This document shows, one piece after another, positions 36,118-46,348 of a stretch of DNA of 64,000 nucleotides (positions are counted from its first letter, which is position 1; each line of letters begins with the position of its first letter). The position numbers and the translations under genes are program-made. The DNA is from Mycolicibacterium vulneris (GTDB taxonomy: Bacteria; Actinomycetota; Actinomycetes; Mycobacteriales; Mycobacteriaceae): contig NZ_NCXM01000010.1 in assembly GCF_002104765.1 (NCBI RefSeq), positions 124,001 through 188,000 on the forward strand. Reading direction: 5' to 3'. Under the pieces are notes generated by a model. The model was not told where the DNA came from. It was given only the letters and a program-made list of their open reading frames with translations, and searched no databases.

Positions 36118-37608
36118 GTGAGTCGTATTACGGCTGGTCAACTCCGCGATGCGGTGCTGGACGAAAATTCCTTCGTCCGCTGGGACAGCGAACCGCTCGC
36201 GGTGCCGGTCAGCGCCTCCTACGCCGAAGAGCTGGCCCGCGCGCGGGAAGCGACGGGCCTGGACGAATCGGTGCTCACCGGCGAGGGACGCGTCTTCGGG
36301 CGCCGAGTCGCCGTGGTGGTCTGCGAGTTCGGCTTCCTGGGCGGGTCGATCGGGGTGGCCGCGGCCGAGCGGATCACCGCCGCCGTGCAGCGGGCGACGG
36401 CCGAGGGCCTGCCGCTGCTGGCGTCGCCCAGCTCCGGCGGCACCCGCATGCAAGAAGGCACGGTCGCGTTTCTGCAGATGGTGAAGATCGCCGCGGCCGT
36501 CCGGCTGCACAAACAGGCGCACCTGCCCTACCTGGTCTATCTGCGCAATCCGACCACCGGCGGGGTGTTCGCGTCGTGGGGTTCGCTGGGTCATGTGACG
36601 GTTGCCGAGCCGGGCGCGCTGATCGGCTTCCTCGGGCCACGCGTCTATCAGTTGCTCTACGGCGAACCCTTCCCCGAGGGCGTGCAGACCGCGGAGAATC
36701 TGCAGCGACACGGCGTGATCGACGGTGTCGTCCGGCTCGATGAGCTGCGCCGGACGGTGGACCGCGCCATGACCGTCATCGCCGACGCTCCCGAGCCGCT
36801 GCCCGCGCCTGCGCCACCCGAACCGACGCCCGACGTCGCGGCGTGGGACTCGGTGGTGGCGTCGCGACGGCCCGACCGGCCCGGGGTCGGGTTGTTGCTG
36901 CGGCACGGCGCCACCGATCGGGTGCTGCTGTCCGGGACCGGCCAGGGCGAGGCCGCGACCACGCTGTTGGCGTTGGCCCGATTCGCCGGCCAGCCCGTGG
37001 TGGTGCTGGGCCAACAGCGGCTGACGGGCGGCTTGGTAGGGCCCGCGTCGCTGCGCGAGGCCCGGCGCGGCATGGCGCTGGCCGCCGAGCTGCGTCTGCC
37101 GCTGGTCCTGGTGATCGACACCGCGGGTCCGGCCCTGTCGGCCGAAGCCGAACAGGGCGGGCTGGCCGGGCAGATCGCGCAGTGCCTGGCCGAGCTGGTG
37201 ACGCTGGATACCCCGACGGTGTCGGTGCTGCTGGGCCAGGGCAGCGGCGGGCCGGCGCTGGCGATGGTGCCCGCCGACCGGGTACTGGCCGCGCTGCACG
37301 GCTGGCTGGCTCCGCTACCGCCGGAGGGCGCCAGCGCGATCGTCTTCCGCGACACCGAGCACGCCGCCGAACTCGCTGCGGCACAAGGCATTCGATCGGT
37401 CGATCTGCTGAAGTCCGGAATTGTTGACGCGATCGTGCTGGAGCATCCCGATGCCGCCGACGAGCCGGTCGAGTTCGCGCAGCGATTGTCGCGGGCGATC
37501 GCCGCCGAGGTGCAGGCGCTGCGCGAGCTCCCCGCCGGCGAGCGGCTGACCGCCCGGTTGCGGCGCTACCGCAACATCGGATTGCCCGACGACGACCGCG
37601 ACACATAA
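36118..37608 (+). CDS. accD3: Acyl-CoA carboxylase carboxyltransferase AccD3
   Basis: 496 residues, near the M. tuberculosis length. The N-terminal half matches the beta carboxyltransferase ('[14 protein letters not shown]', '[20 protein letters not shown]'), the C-terminal half the alpha-type ('[20 protein letters not shown]', '[20 protein letters not shown]'), as in single-chain carboxyltransferases. It should carboxylate a short acyl-CoA with a biotin partner encoded elsewhere. The GTG start is leaderless. The last three codons and stop lie inside a 60-bp repeat, so the C-terminal Arg-Asp-Thr is repeat-encoded. Confidence 0.93.
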   Translation: MSRITAGQLRDAVLDENSFVRWDSEPLAVPVSASYAEELARAREATGLDESVLTGEGRVFGRRVAVVVCEFGFLGGSIGVAAAERITAAVQRATAEGLPLLASPSSGGTRMQEGTVAFLQMVKIAAAVRLHKQAHLPYLVYLRNPTTGGVFASWGSLGHVTVAEPGALIGFLGPRVYQLLYGEPFPEGVQTAENLQRHGVIDGVVRLDELRRTVDRAMTVIADAPEPLPAPAPPEPTPDVAAWDSVVASRRPDRPGVGLLLRHGATDRVLLSGTGQGEAATTLLALARFAGQPVVVLGQQRLTGGLVGPASLREARRGMALAAELRLPLVLVIDTAGPALSAEAEQGGLAGQIAQCLAELVTLDTPTVSVLLGQGSGGPALAMVPADRVLAALHGWLAPLPPEGASAIVFRDTEHAAELAAAQGIRSVDLLKSGIVDAIVLEHPDAADEPVEFAQRLSRAIAAEVQALRELPAGERLTARLRRYRNIGLPDDDRDT

Positions 37609-37656
37609 ACCACGCACAAGACACGCCGCCACACGTGTGCGTGGCTTATGTCTCGC
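37597..37656. repeat. 60-bp hairpin repeat, left copy
   Basis: 57 of 60 bases match the copy at 38527-38586. Each copy is itself an inverted repeat: arms 37598-37618 and 37636-37656 match at 19 of 21 positions round a 17-base centre, so it can fold as a long hairpin. The left arm encodes Arg-Asp-Thr-stop of accD3; the right arm contains ATG TCT CGC, the start of the endonuclease gene. A smaller palindrome CACACGTGTG sits at 37630-37639. Confidence 0.95.
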
Positions 37657-38538
37657 AAACCGCTCGGCCGCGCATCGCGTCTCATGGGCATGGACGACGC
37701 CTTCGTGGGCAGCGAAGCCCTACGTCAAGGAAAACTGACCCGGTATCAGTTGCTTTCCGGTTTTCGCGCGATTTACCCGGACATCTATCTGGCGCGTCAC
37801 ACCACACCTTCGCTCCGCACACGCTCTGAGGCGGCGTGGTTGTGGTCGCGACGACGCGGCGTCCTCGCTGGGTTGGCGGCAGCGGCGCTGCACGGCGCGG
37901 ATTGGATCGACGACAAAGAGCCGGTCGAGTTGATCTGGCGCAACCAACACGCCCCCGAGGGCATATTGACTCGCAATCTGCGTCTCGCGGACAACGAAAT
38001 CACTTACGTTGCAGGCCTCCCCGTGACTAGCCCCGCGCGGACGGCATTCGACTTGGCACGGCAAATCCCCTTCGGAGACGGTGTCGCGCGACTCGACGCA
38101 CTGATGCGCGCCGCGCCGTTTTCCACCGAAGACGTGCTGCTGTTGGCCAAGCGACACCATGGCGCGCGCGGTTTGCGGCGGCTGAGAAAGGCGCTACCGA
38201 TGGTCGATGCGGGCGCGGCATCTCCGAAGGAGACCTGGCTGCGGTTGCTGATAGTCCGGGCCGGGCTACCGACTCCCGTAACTCAGATACCAGTGGTCAT
38301 GCATTACCGGACGGTGGCGGTGCTCGATATGGGCTGGGAACGCTTCAAAGTGGCTGTCGAGTACGACGGAGACCAGCACCGGACCAGCCGGCGCCAATAC
38401 GTGCGGGATATTCGTAGACTTCACGAATTGGAGGATTGCGGGTGGATCGTCGTCCGGGTGGTCGCAGAAGACCGATCCGCAGCCGTTATCGACAGAGTTC
38501 GGGAGGCGCTGCGGCGCCGCGGATATCGCGACACATAA
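37648..38538 (+). CDS. DUF559 (Vsr-like PD-(D/E)XK) endonuclease with AbiEi-like N-terminus
   Basis: 296 residues. Residues 15-135 resemble the winged-helix start of AbiEi-type proteins ('GSEALRQGKLTRYQLLSGFR', 'GVLAGLAAAALHGADW'). Residues 190-290 are the DUF559 nuclease: Glu195 in 'SPKETWLRLL', Asp227 in 'VAVLDMGWERF', Glu238/Asp240/His244 in 'VAVEYDGDQHRTSRRQ', then 'DIRRLHELEDCGWIVVRVVA'. All nuclease residues look intact. The start ATG is in the left repeat and the stop in the right one; ATG 37684 (MGMDD) or 37690 are possible shorter starts. The C-terminal Arg-Asp-Thr is repeat-encoded, as in accD3. Confidence 0.85.
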   Translation: MSRKPLGRASRLMGMDDAFVGSEALRQGKLTRYQLLSGFRAIYPDIYLARHTTPSLRTRSEAAWLWSRRRGVLAGLAAAALHGADWIDDKEPVELIWRNQHAPEGILTRNLRLADNEITYVAGLPVTSPARTAFDLARQIPFGDGVARLDALMRAAPFSTEDVLLLAKRHHGARGLRRLRKALPMVDAGAASPKETWLRLLIVRAGLPTPVTQIPVVMHYRTVAVLDMGWERFKVAVEYDGDQHRTSRRQYVRDIRRLHELEDCGWIVVRVVAEDRSAAVIDRVREALRRRGYRDT

Positions 38539-38586
38539 GCCACGCACACGACACGCCGCCACACGTGTGCGTGGTTTATGTCTCGC
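38527..38586. repeat. 60-bp hairpin repeat, right copy
   Basis: It differs from the left copy at three positions (38539, 38549, 38575). Two of these swap the A/G choice between arms: the left copy has ATAAACC in arm 1 and the complement of ATAAGCC in arm 2, the right copy the reverse. It encodes the endonuclease stop and repeats ATG TCT CGC at 38578, which here opens only an 18-codon frame. It ends 68 bases before prrA. Confidence 0.95.
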
Positions 38587-38653
38587 GCGGCGCGAAACCG
38601 CCGGATAAGACAGCGGTGTAGCCTCCCACAGCCATAGCCGGCAATCAGGCAAA

Positions 38654-39364
38654 ATGGGCGGCATGGACACTGGAGCTAGCTCACCGCGCGTCTTGGTCGT
38701 CGACGACGATTCAGATGTGCTCGCGTCGCTCGAACGCGGTCTGCGGCTGTCCGGATTCGAGGTGTCGACGGCGGTCGACGGCGCCGAGGCCTTGCGCAGC
38801 GCCACCGAGACGCGCCCGGACGCGATCGTGCTCGACATCAACATGCCCGTGCTGGACGGCGTCAGCGTCGTCACGGCGCTGCGCGCCATGGACAACGACG
38901 TCCCGGTCTGCGTGCTGTCCGCCCGCAGCTCCGTCGACGATCGGGTCGCGGGCCTGGAGGCCGGAGCCGACGACTACCTGGTCAAACCCTTCGTGCTGGC
39001 CGAGCTGGTCGCACGGGTCAAAGCTCTGCTGCGCCGCCGCGGCGCCACCGCCACGTCCTCCTCGGAAACCATCACGGTCGGGCCGCTGGAAGTCGACATC
39101 CCCGGCCGGCGCGCCCGGGTCAACGGCGTCGACGTCGACCTGACCAAGCGGGAGTTCGACCTACTGGCGGTGCTGGCCGAGCACAAGACGGCGGTGTTGT
39201 CCCGCGCGCAGCTGCTCGAGCTGGTGTGGGGTTACGACTTCGCCGCCGATACCAACGTCGTCGACGTCTTCATCGGATATCTGCGCCGCAAGCTGGAGGC
39301 GAACGGCGGCCCCCGGCTGCTGCACACCGTCCGCGGGGTGGGATTCGTACTGCGCATGCAATAA
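38654..39364 (+). CDS. prrA: Response regulator PrrA
   Basis: 236 residues, the same length as in M. tuberculosis. Receiver domain: acidic pocket '[11 protein letters not shown]', phosphorylated Asp61 in '[12 protein letters not shown]' (Asp58 if the internal Met4 is used), Lys in 'DYLVKPFV'. The OmpR-type winged helix follows: '[20 protein letters not shown]' and '[17 protein letters not shown]'. PrrA is essential in mycobacteria and is active in early infection, nitrogen limitation and redox adaptation. Twelve bases before prrB. Confidence 0.97.
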   Translation: MGGMDTGASSPRVLVVDDDSDVLASLERGLRLSGFEVSTAVDGAEALRSATETRPDAIVLDINMPVLDGVSVVTALRAMDNDVPVCVLSARSSVDDRVAGLEAGADDYLVKPFVLAELVARVKALLRRRGATATSSSETITVGPLEVDIPGRRARVNGVDVDLTKREFDLLAVLAEHKTAVLSRAQLLELVWGYDFAADTNVVDVFIGYLRRKLEANGGPRLLHTVRGVGFVLRMQ

Positions 39365-39375
39365 CCGACCGGCCC

Positions 39376-40713
39376 ATGAAGTTCCTGTCCCGGATTCTGA
39401 CCCGTACGCCATCGCTACGGGCCCGGGTCGCGGTCGCGACGGCCATCGGCACCGCCATCGTGGTGGTGATCGCCGGAGCGGTCGTGTGGTTCGGCATCAC
39501 CAGCGCCTGGAAGGAACGCCTGGATCGCCGTCTGGACGAGGCGGCCGGTTTCGCCATCCCCTTCCTGCCCCGGGGCGTCGACGACATTCCGCGTGCCCCT
39601 AACGATGAGGACACCGTCATCACCGTCCGGCGCGACGGCCAGGTCAAGTCCAACTCGGACGTCACGCTGCCGCCGCTGGACGTCGGCTATGCCGACACCT
39701 ACATCAACGGGGTGCGCTACCGCGTCCGAACCTTGGAGGTCCCAACGCCGCAGCCGGCGACGGTGGCAGTGGGCGCGACCTACTACGACACGATCGCCCA
39801 GACCAACAACCTGCATCGCCGGGTGATCCTGATCTGCGCGCTCTCGATCGGCGCGGCGGCGGTATTCGCTTGGCTCCTCGCGGCTTTCGCGGTGCGACCG
39901 TTCAAACGTCTGGCACAGCAAGCCCGGTCGATCGACGCCGACGAGCGGCCGCAGGTGGCGGTGCGTGGCGCCAGCGAGGCCGTCGAGATCGCCGAAGCCA
40001 TGCGCGGCATGCTGCAGCGCATCTGGACCGAACAGGACCGGACGAAGGACGCCCTCGCGTCGGCCCGCGACTTCGCCGCCGTCTCCTCGCACGAACTGCG
40101 CACCCCCCTGACCGCGATGCGCACCAACCTCGAGGTGCTGTCCACCCTGGACATGCCCGACGAACAACGCAAAGAGGTGCTGGGCGACGTCATCCGCACC
40201 CAGTCGCGGATCGAGGCCACGCTGACCGCCCTCGAGCGCCTGGCCCAGGGCGAACTGTCGACGTCCGACGATCACGTGCCCGTCGACATCACCGAGCTGC
40301 TCGACCGCGCCGCCCACGACGCCGCCCGGATCTACCCCGGGGTCGACGTTTCGCTGGTGCCCTCACCCACCTGCATCATCGTCGGGTTGCCGGCCGGGTT
40401 GCGCCTCACCGTCGACAACGCGATCGCCAATGCCGTCAAGCATGGCGGCGCCACCCAGGTGCAGCTGTCGGCAGTCAGCTCGCGCGCCGGTGTGGAGATC
40501 GCCATCGACGACAACGGCAGCGGTGTACCCGAGGATGAGCGCCGGGTGGTGTTCCGTCGGTTTTCCCGCGGATCGACGGCGTCGCATTCCGGGTCGGGGC
40601 TGGGCTTGGCGCTGGTTGCCCAACAGGCCCAGCTGCACGGTGGGACGGCGGCGCTGGAGAGCAGCCCACTGGGCGGCGCGCGGCTGGTGCTGCGGCTCCC
40701 TGGCCCGAGCTAG
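39376..40713 (+). CDS. prrB: Sensor histidine kinase PrrB
   Basis: 445 residues. TM1 is about 20-42 ('VATAIGTAIVVVIAGAVVWF'), an extracytoplasmic domain follows to about 150, TM2 about 155-177, then HAMP. The phospho-acceptor His is in 'AVSSHELRTPLTAM'; the ATP site has the N box 'DNAIANAVKHGG', 'DDNGSGVP' and 'GSGLGLALV'. It is the cognate kinase of PrrA. The start is taken as ATG 39376 because the open frame before it overlaps prrA. Confidence 0.97.
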   Translation: MKFLSRILTRTPSLRARVAVATAIGTAIVVVIAGAVVWFGITSAWKERLDRRLDEAAGFAIPFLPRGVDDIPRAPNDEDTVITVRRDGQVKSNSDVTLPPLDVGYADTYINGVRYRVRTLEVPTPQPATVAVGATYYDTIAQTNNLHRRVILICALSIGAAAVFAWLLAAFAVRPFKRLAQQARSIDADERPQVAVRGASEAVEIAEAMRGMLQRIWTEQDRTKDALASARDFAAVSSHELRTPLTAMRTNLEVLSTLDMPDEQRKEVLGDVIRTQSRIEATLTALERLAQGELSTSDDHVPVDITELLDRAAHDAARIYPGVDVSLVPSPTCIIVGLPAGLRLTVDNAIANAVKHGGATQVQLSAVSSRAGVEIAIDDNGSGVPEDERRVVFRRFSRGSTASHSGSGLGLALVAQQAQLHGGTAALESSPLGGARLVLRLPGPS

Positions 40714-40717
40714 CGCC

Positions 40718-41197
40718 CTATCGCCGCCGTGGGTTGTCCGGGCTGTCGCGCCAGGGCGTGAAACCCGCTTGCCGCGCGGACTTCTCGTCGCTGAACCAGA
40801 CCTCGGCGGCGGTCGAGTCGTAGCTCGGATCGTCGGGCGTGAAGTACACCTTGCCGTCCACACGGGCTTTGATCAGGTATCCCGCCGGCCCCAGGCCGTC
40901 GGGACGGGCGTCGGCGGAGCCCGGGCCGTACGGCGCCCGCGGCGACGGCGGAATCTTGGTGGTCGGCGACTCCCTGGCGACCGGGATCTTCGTGGTGCGC
41001 CGTTCGGTGACCGGAATCTTCGTGGTGCGCTTCTCGGTGACCGGGATCGCGGTGGTGGCGGGTTCCGGCGCCGCCCCCTTGCTCGGTGACTTCGACACCG
41101 GCGCTTGGCTTTTGGCGGAGGTCATCATCAGCGTGAGCGTCAGCACCAGCCCCAGACCGAAGGACAGGCCGAAAAGCCACCAGTGCACATGACTCAT
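40718..41197 (-). CDS. arfC: ArfC-like membrane-anchored protein
   Basis: 159 residues. One N-terminal membrane span (residues 5-25, 'WWLFGLSFGLGLVLTLTLMM'), a Pro/Thr/Lys linker with three close repeats of the TTKIP type (about 55-85), and a C-terminal domain 'GYLIKARVDGKVYFTPDDPS' ending 'SARQAGFTPWRDSP'. Such C-terminal modules occur in ArfC and other small mycobacterial envelope proteins. Last gene of the arfABC operon, needed in M. tuberculosis for ammonia release and growth at acid pH. Overlaps arfB by ATGA; converges with prrB, 4 bases apart. Confidence 0.9.
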   Translation of the reverse strand: MSHVHWWLFGLSFGLGLVLTLTLMMTSAKSQAPVSKSPSKGAAPEPATTAIPVTEKRTTKIPVTERRTTKIPVARESPTTKIPPSPRAPYGPGSADARPDGLGPAGYLIKARVDGKVYFTPDDPSYDSTAAEVWFSDEKSARQAGFTPWRDSPDNPRRR

Positions 41198-41307
41198 CGC
41201 CGGGTCCCCTTCCCCGGGCGGTTGAGCAGGGTGGCAATCACCCACGCGACGGCCGAGCCCGCCACGAACGCGAGCAGGTACCACAACCACTGGATGACGA
41301 AGTCCAC
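41194..41307 (-). CDS. arfB: ArfB-like single-span micropeptide
   Basis: 37 residues from a GTG with AAGGAG 7 bases upstream. Nearly all of it is one membrane helix ('VIQWLWYLLAFVAGSAVAWV') followed by a basic tail 'NRPGKGTRR'. It matches the position and type of ArfB (about 50 residues in M. tuberculosis). It lies 11 bases after arfA and overlaps arfC, so all three are cotranslated. Confidence 0.85.
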   Translation of the reverse strand: MDFVIQWLWYLLAFVAGSAVAWVIATLLNRPGKGTRR

Positions 41308-41318
41308 GCCGAATCTCC

Positions 41319-42218
41319 TTAGCTGACCACGATTTCGACCCGGCGATTCTGGGCCCGCCCGGCGTCCGTGCCATTGGGGGCGATCGGATCGGCCGAGCCG
41401 AAACCGGTGGTGCTCAAGCGGTCGCCGGGCACGCCCTGGGCTTCCAAGAACCCCGCGACGGCCTGCGCGCGCTCTTCGCTCAACGGAACGTTCAGGCTCG
41501 TGTTGCCGGTGCTGTCGGCGTAGCCGTTGATGGCCGCATGCGCGTTCGGGCACGCCTTGAGTTTGTCGGCGACACGGGCCAGGACCTGCTCGTCGGACGC
41601 GGTCAGACTGCCGACGTTCGATTCGAAGGTGAGAGCACCGTCGGTCAGGGTGTTGATCGCCGATTGCAGGTTGGTGCAGGACGCGGCGGCGGGCGACGGA
41701 GATGCCGCCGGTGCGTTAACGACAAGATTGTCAACGACATTCAGGTTGGACCAGATGCGCTTCGCGTCGGTGTCGATGGTGCTCTTCTGAACGGGCGATG
41801 CGGCCGTGCCCGCCAGCGTGATCGTGTCGCCGCCGACCGTGAGGGCGAAGTCGGCGATCGACGCGCTGTCGGAGAAAACGGGCTTGGCCTTGGCGAAATC
41901 GAGTGCGTCGACGGCGGGATCGATGCGGATCTGGTCGACGATGTTGAGGCCGGGAGGCAGCGCGCCGGTCAGCACCTTCAGCAGCGCCGCTTTGGCGGAC
42001 TCGTCGGGAAAGTCTCCGGTCAGGGTCACGCTGTTGCCGTTGCGGACCATGGAGAACGCCGCCAACGAAAACTTCGGCGCAGCAGCGCTGGTCGGCGGTG
42101 CCGAGGACACACGACCGGACGGCGATCGCGCCGACACTTCGTAGCCGATTGCGGCTATCAGAAGCGGAATGACCAGCACGGCGATCAGCCAGGGCAGGCC
42201 GGGCCGTTTGATGCTCAC
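41319..42218 (-). CDS. arfA: OmpA-family envelope protein ArfA (OmpATb)
   Basis: 299 residues, somewhat shorter than the 326 of M. tuberculosis. N-terminal membrane anchor (10-27, 'WLIAVLVIPLLIAAIGYEVS'), a BON-type middle domain with two related halves ('VTLTGDFPDESAKAALLKVL', 'TITLAGTAASPVQKSTI'), and a C-terminal OmpA/peptidoglycan-binding domain ('INGYADSTGNTSLNVPLSEE', 'TGFGSADPIAPNGTDAGRAQ', 'NRRVEIVV'). Involved in acid-stress adaptation with ArfB and ArfC. GTG start. Confidence 0.95.
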   Translation of the reverse strand: MSIKRPGLPWLIAVLVIPLLIAAIGYEVSARSPSGRVSSAPPTSAAAPKFSLAAFSMVRNGNSVTLTGDFPDESAKAALLKVLTGALPPGLNIVDQIRIDPAVDALDFAKAKPVFSDSASIADFALTVGGDTITLAGTAASPVQKSTIDTDAKRIWSNLNVVDNLVVNAPAASPSPAAASCTNLQSAINTLTDGALTFESNVGSLTASDEQVLARVADKLKACPNAHAAINGYADSTGNTSLNVPLSEERAQAVAGFLEAQGVPGDRLSTTGFGSADPIAPNGTDAGRAQNRRVEIVVS

Positions 42219-42304
42219 AACGACCCTCCCTCATGTCGCCGGCGTTTGCCAGGCGATATGCAGCCTACCGATTCACCCCCTCCCGAGTCGGGCACACTGG
42301 AGCG

Positions 42305-42568
42305 ATGGCCAACGGCAGTAAACCGACCGACAAGGACACCCTCGCCGTCATCCGTGAGCTGGTCGCCGAGGAGAAAGCCCTGCGGGCCCAGCTCCAGCGC
42401 GGGGACATCGACACGTCGGAGGAACATGACCGCCTCCGGCGGGTGGAGGTCGAACTCGACCAGTGCTGGGACCTGCTGCGGCAACGCCGGGCACTGCGCG
42501 AGACCGGCGGCGACCCACGAGAGGCGGAGGTGCGTCCGCCCGACGAGGTCGAGGGCTACCTGAGCTGA
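42305..42568 (+). CDS. Small DUF2630-type protein (Rv0898c-like)
   Basis: 87 residues, the exact length of Rv0898c. It is mainly a long charged helix with heptad character: 'VIRELVAEEKALRAQLQRGD' and 'EEHDRLRRVEVELDQCWDLL'. The C-terminal '[10 protein letters not shown]' is conserved in the family. Function unknown. It precedes the FAD oxidoreductase gene with overlapping stop and probable start, and is divergent from arfA. Confidence 0.9.
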   Translation: MANGSKPTDKDTLAVIRELVAEEKALRAQLQRGDIDTSEEHDRLRRVEVELDQCWDLLRQRRALRETGGDPREAEVRPPDEVEGYLS

Positions 42569-44139
42569 GCGGCCACGCGACCGACGTCGACGCCTTGATC
42601 GTCGGAGGCGGCCACAACGGCCTCGTCGCGGCCGCCTATCTGGCCCGCGCAGGTCTGCGGGTGCGTCTGCTGGAACGGCTGGACCACACCGGCGGCGCCG
42701 CCGTCTCGGCGCAGGCCTTCGACGGTGTCGGCGTTCGGGTATCGCGCTACTCCTACCTGGTCAGCCTGCTGCCTGCACGCATCGTGCAGGATCTGGGCGC
42801 CGACGTGCGGCTGGCCCGGCGGCCGTTTTCGTCGTACACACCCGACCCCGCGACCGGCGGCCGCGGCGGGCTGCTGATCGGGTCGGCCGCTGACAGCTTC
42901 GCCGCCATCGGGGCGGCCGGGGACGCTCGGGGGTTCGCCGACTTCTACCAACGCTGCCGGCTGGTGACCGAACCACTGTGGCCGACGTTGCTCGAACCGC
43001 TGCGCAGCCGCAAGGACGCCCGCAGGCACGTGACGGAATGCGGCGATCGCCACGCGGCGGCCGCATGGCGCGCCGTGATCGAAGACCCGATCGGACACGC
43101 CATCGCCGACGCGGTGCGCAACGACGTGGTGCGCGGGATGATCGCGACCGACGCGTTGATCGGCACGTTCGCCCGCCTCGATGACGCATCGCTGACGCAG
43201 AATGTCTGCTTCCTGTATCACGTGCTCGGCGGGGGCACCGGAGACTGGGACGTCCCGATCGGCGGCATGGGCGCGGTGACCACGGCCCTGGCCGCGGCCG
43301 CCGTGCGCCACGGCGCCGAAATCACCACCGGCGCAGAGGTTTACTCCGTCGATCCCACCGGGGAAGTGCGTTATCGCAGCGGCGGTGAAGACCACCTGAT
43401 TCGGGCCCGGTTCGTCCTGTCTGGCGTCACACCGACGGTTCTGGCCGGGCTGCTCGGCGAAGAACCGGAGCCGGCGGCCGCCGGCGCGCAGGTCAAGGTG
43501 AACATGGTGCTGGGGCGGCTGCCCCGGCTGCGCGACCGCGCCGTCACGCCCGAACAGGCATTCGCCGGGACGTTTCACGTCAACGAGACCTGGACGCAAC
43601 TGGATACGGCCTATTCGCAGGCCGCCGCGGGTCAACCGCCGAATCCCTTGCCGTGCGAGGCCTATTGCCACTCGCTGACCGACCCCAGCATTTTGTCGGA
43701 CGGGCTGCGTGACTCGGGCGCGCAGACGATGACGGTGTTCGGTTTACACACCCCACACTCGCTGTTCGGCGGCATCGACCCCGACGCGCTGCGCGATCAG
43801 CTGACCGATGGCGTGCTGGCGTCGATGAATGCCGTTCTGGCCGAACCGATTCAAGACCTACTGCTGACCGACGCCCAAGGCCGGCCGTGCCTCGAGACCA
43901 CGACCACGATGGATCTGGAGCGCACCCTGCGCATGAGCGGCGGCAACATCTTCCACGGCGGCCTGTCGTGGCCGTTCGCCGAGGACGACGAGCCGCTGGA
44001 CACCCCGGCGCGGCAATGGGGCGTGGCCACCGCGCACGAACGAATCATGCTGTGCGGCTCGGGCACTCGCCGCGGCGGGGCGGTGTCGGGCATCGGCGGG
44101 CACAACGCCGCGATGGCGGTGCTGGCCTCGCTGCGCTAG
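42565..44139 (+). CDS. FAD-dependent phytoene-desaturase-like oxidoreductase (Rv0897c-like)
   Basis: About 524 residues. Dinucleotide fold '[20 protein letters not shown]' with '[15 protein letters not shown]', and the C-terminal FAD loop '[20 protein letters not shown]'. It belongs to the CrtI/PDCD-like NAD(P)-independent amine-oxidase group. The start is problematic: there is no ATG, GTG or TTG between GTG 42463 (which would overlap the previous gene by 106 bases) and TTG 42595 (inside the FAD fold). I place it at CTG 42565, which overlaps the preceding TGA, where a GTGA overlap would be usual. Confidence 0.85.
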   Translation: MSGHATDVDALIVGGGHNGLVAAAYLARAGLRVRLLERLDHTGGAAVSAQAFDGVGVRVSRYSYLVSLLPARIVQDLGADVRLARRPFSSYTPDPATGGRGGLLIGSAADSFAAIGAAGDARGFADFYQRCRLVTEPLWPTLLEPLRSRKDARRHVTECGDRHAAAAWRAVIEDPIGHAIADAVRNDVVRGMIATDALIGTFARLDDASLTQNVCFLYHVLGGGTGDWDVPIGGMGAVTTALAAAAVRHGAEITTGAEVYSVDPTGEVRYRSGGEDHLIRARFVLSGVTPTVLAGLLGEEPEPAAAGAQVKVNMVLGRLPRLRDRAVTPEQAFAGTFHVNETWTQLDTAYSQAAAGQPPNPLPCEAYCHSLTDPSILSDGLRDSGAQTMTVFGLHTPHSLFGGIDPDALRDQLTDGVLASMNAVLAEPIQDLLLTDAQGRPCLETTTTMDLERTLRMSGGNIFHGGLSWPFAEDDEPLDTPARQWGVATAHERIMLCGSGTRRGGAVSGIGGHNAAMAVLASLR

Positions 44140-44156
44140 CGGATGTGTCGCGATCG

Positions 44157-45455
<1,299 letters not shown>

Positions 45456-45614
45456 GAGAACCCCTTTGCGCTCTGGCTGATATGGCTGCTGACTTGGTGC
45501 TTACTGCAAAAGGTAGTCGTTATGAAGATGAGGCGCCTGCCCGGGGTCGAGTCCGCTGGTCACGCCAACAATCGATCCCGTCACGGCCGCCGCGCGACGT
45601 GCATCATCCGCGGG

Positions 45615-46277
45615 TCAGGGTTGCAGGCGCTCCACCCGATCTCCGGTTATGCGGATGCGGTTGTGCAATCGATTTTCCCGGCCCTGCCAGAACTCGACCA
45701 GTTCCGGGGCAATGAGATAGCCGCCCCAGCCCGGCGGGACCGGAACCTGCTCGCGGTCGGCGAAGCGAGCGGTCACCTCCCCCAGCTGGTCGAGCAGGGC
45801 CGCCCGTGACGCGATCGGTTGCGATTGGTGCGATGCCCAGGCGCCCAGCTGCGACCCGCGCGGCCGCTTGGACCAGTAGTCCTCAGTGGCCTGCGCGGGG
45901 ACCTTGGTCACCGGGCCGCGGATGTGGACCTGACGGCCTAGCTGGTACCAGGGAAACGTCGCCGAGGCATAGGGCGTCGCCGCGAGATCGTCGCCCTTCG
46001 CCGAGTCGTAGTTGGTGAAGAAAGTGATCCCGGTCTCGTCCACGCTCTTGCACAACACCGATCGGCTCGCGGGCCTGCCGTCGGCGGTGACGGTGGCCAG
46101 CACCAGCGCGTTGGGTTCGGCCACGCCCGAGCGCTCGGCGTCGTCGATCCACTTGCGCAACAACGAAACCCAGCCATCGCGCAGCCAATCCGCGTCGAGA
46201 TCCGGACTGCCGTCTTTTTCCACTGACCCGTACTCCACACGCATTCTTTGCAGGTGCTCGTCTTCTGGTCCTGCCAT
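45615..46277 (-). CDS. pdxH: Pyridoxamine 5'-phosphate oxidase
   Basis: 220 residues, typical PdxH. FMN and substrate motifs: '[20 protein letters not shown]', '[17 protein letters not shown]', '[11 protein letters not shown]', '[20 protein letters not shown]' and '[16 protein letters not shown]'. It oxidises pyridoxamine or pyridoxine phosphate to PLP. I use ATG 46277, with TAGCGT exactly 7 bases before it (leaderless). It sits between the two citrate synthase genes, unlike M. tuberculosis, where pdxH is elsewhere (Rv2607). Confidence 0.95.
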   Translation of the reverse strand: MAGPEDEHLQRMRVEYGSVEKDGSPDLDADWLRDGWVSLLRKWIDDAERSGVAEPNALVLATVTADGRPASRSVLCKSVDETGITFFTNYDSAKGDDLAATPYASATFPWYQLGRQVHIRGPVTKVPAQATEDYWSKRPRGSQLGAWASHQSQPIASRAALLDQLGEVTARFADREQVPVPPGWGGYLIAPELVEFWQGRENRLHNRIRITGDRVERLQP

Positions 46278-46348
46278 CGCGTCAACGCTACCGGCGCTTG
46301 CTACCGGCCGGTAGCGTCGGCCCGATCGGGGGGTGCGAGAATTTTCCA

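Larger units (their letters stand above)
37597..38586 (+). mobile_element. Putative repeat-bounded endonuclease module
   Basis: The module is repeat - DUF559 gene - repeat, with a period of 930 bases between copies. Gene plus one repeat is a transferable unit: placing it at a single pre-existing hairpin downstream of accD3 would give exactly this structure. It sits between accD3 and prrA, neighbours in M. tuberculosis. No transposase or target duplication other than the repeats is seen. Mobility is inferred. Confidence 0.5.

Noticed and set aside
35359..37299. Leftward open frame of 646 codons over echA6 and accD3
   Set aside because: Only its last 243 codons are echA6; the rest is antisense to accD3 and Gln/Arg/Gly-rich.
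37597..38586. Ordinary insertion sequence with terminal inverted repeats
   Set aside because: The ends are direct repeats of internally palindromic units and the gene is a DUF559 nuclease, not a transposase.
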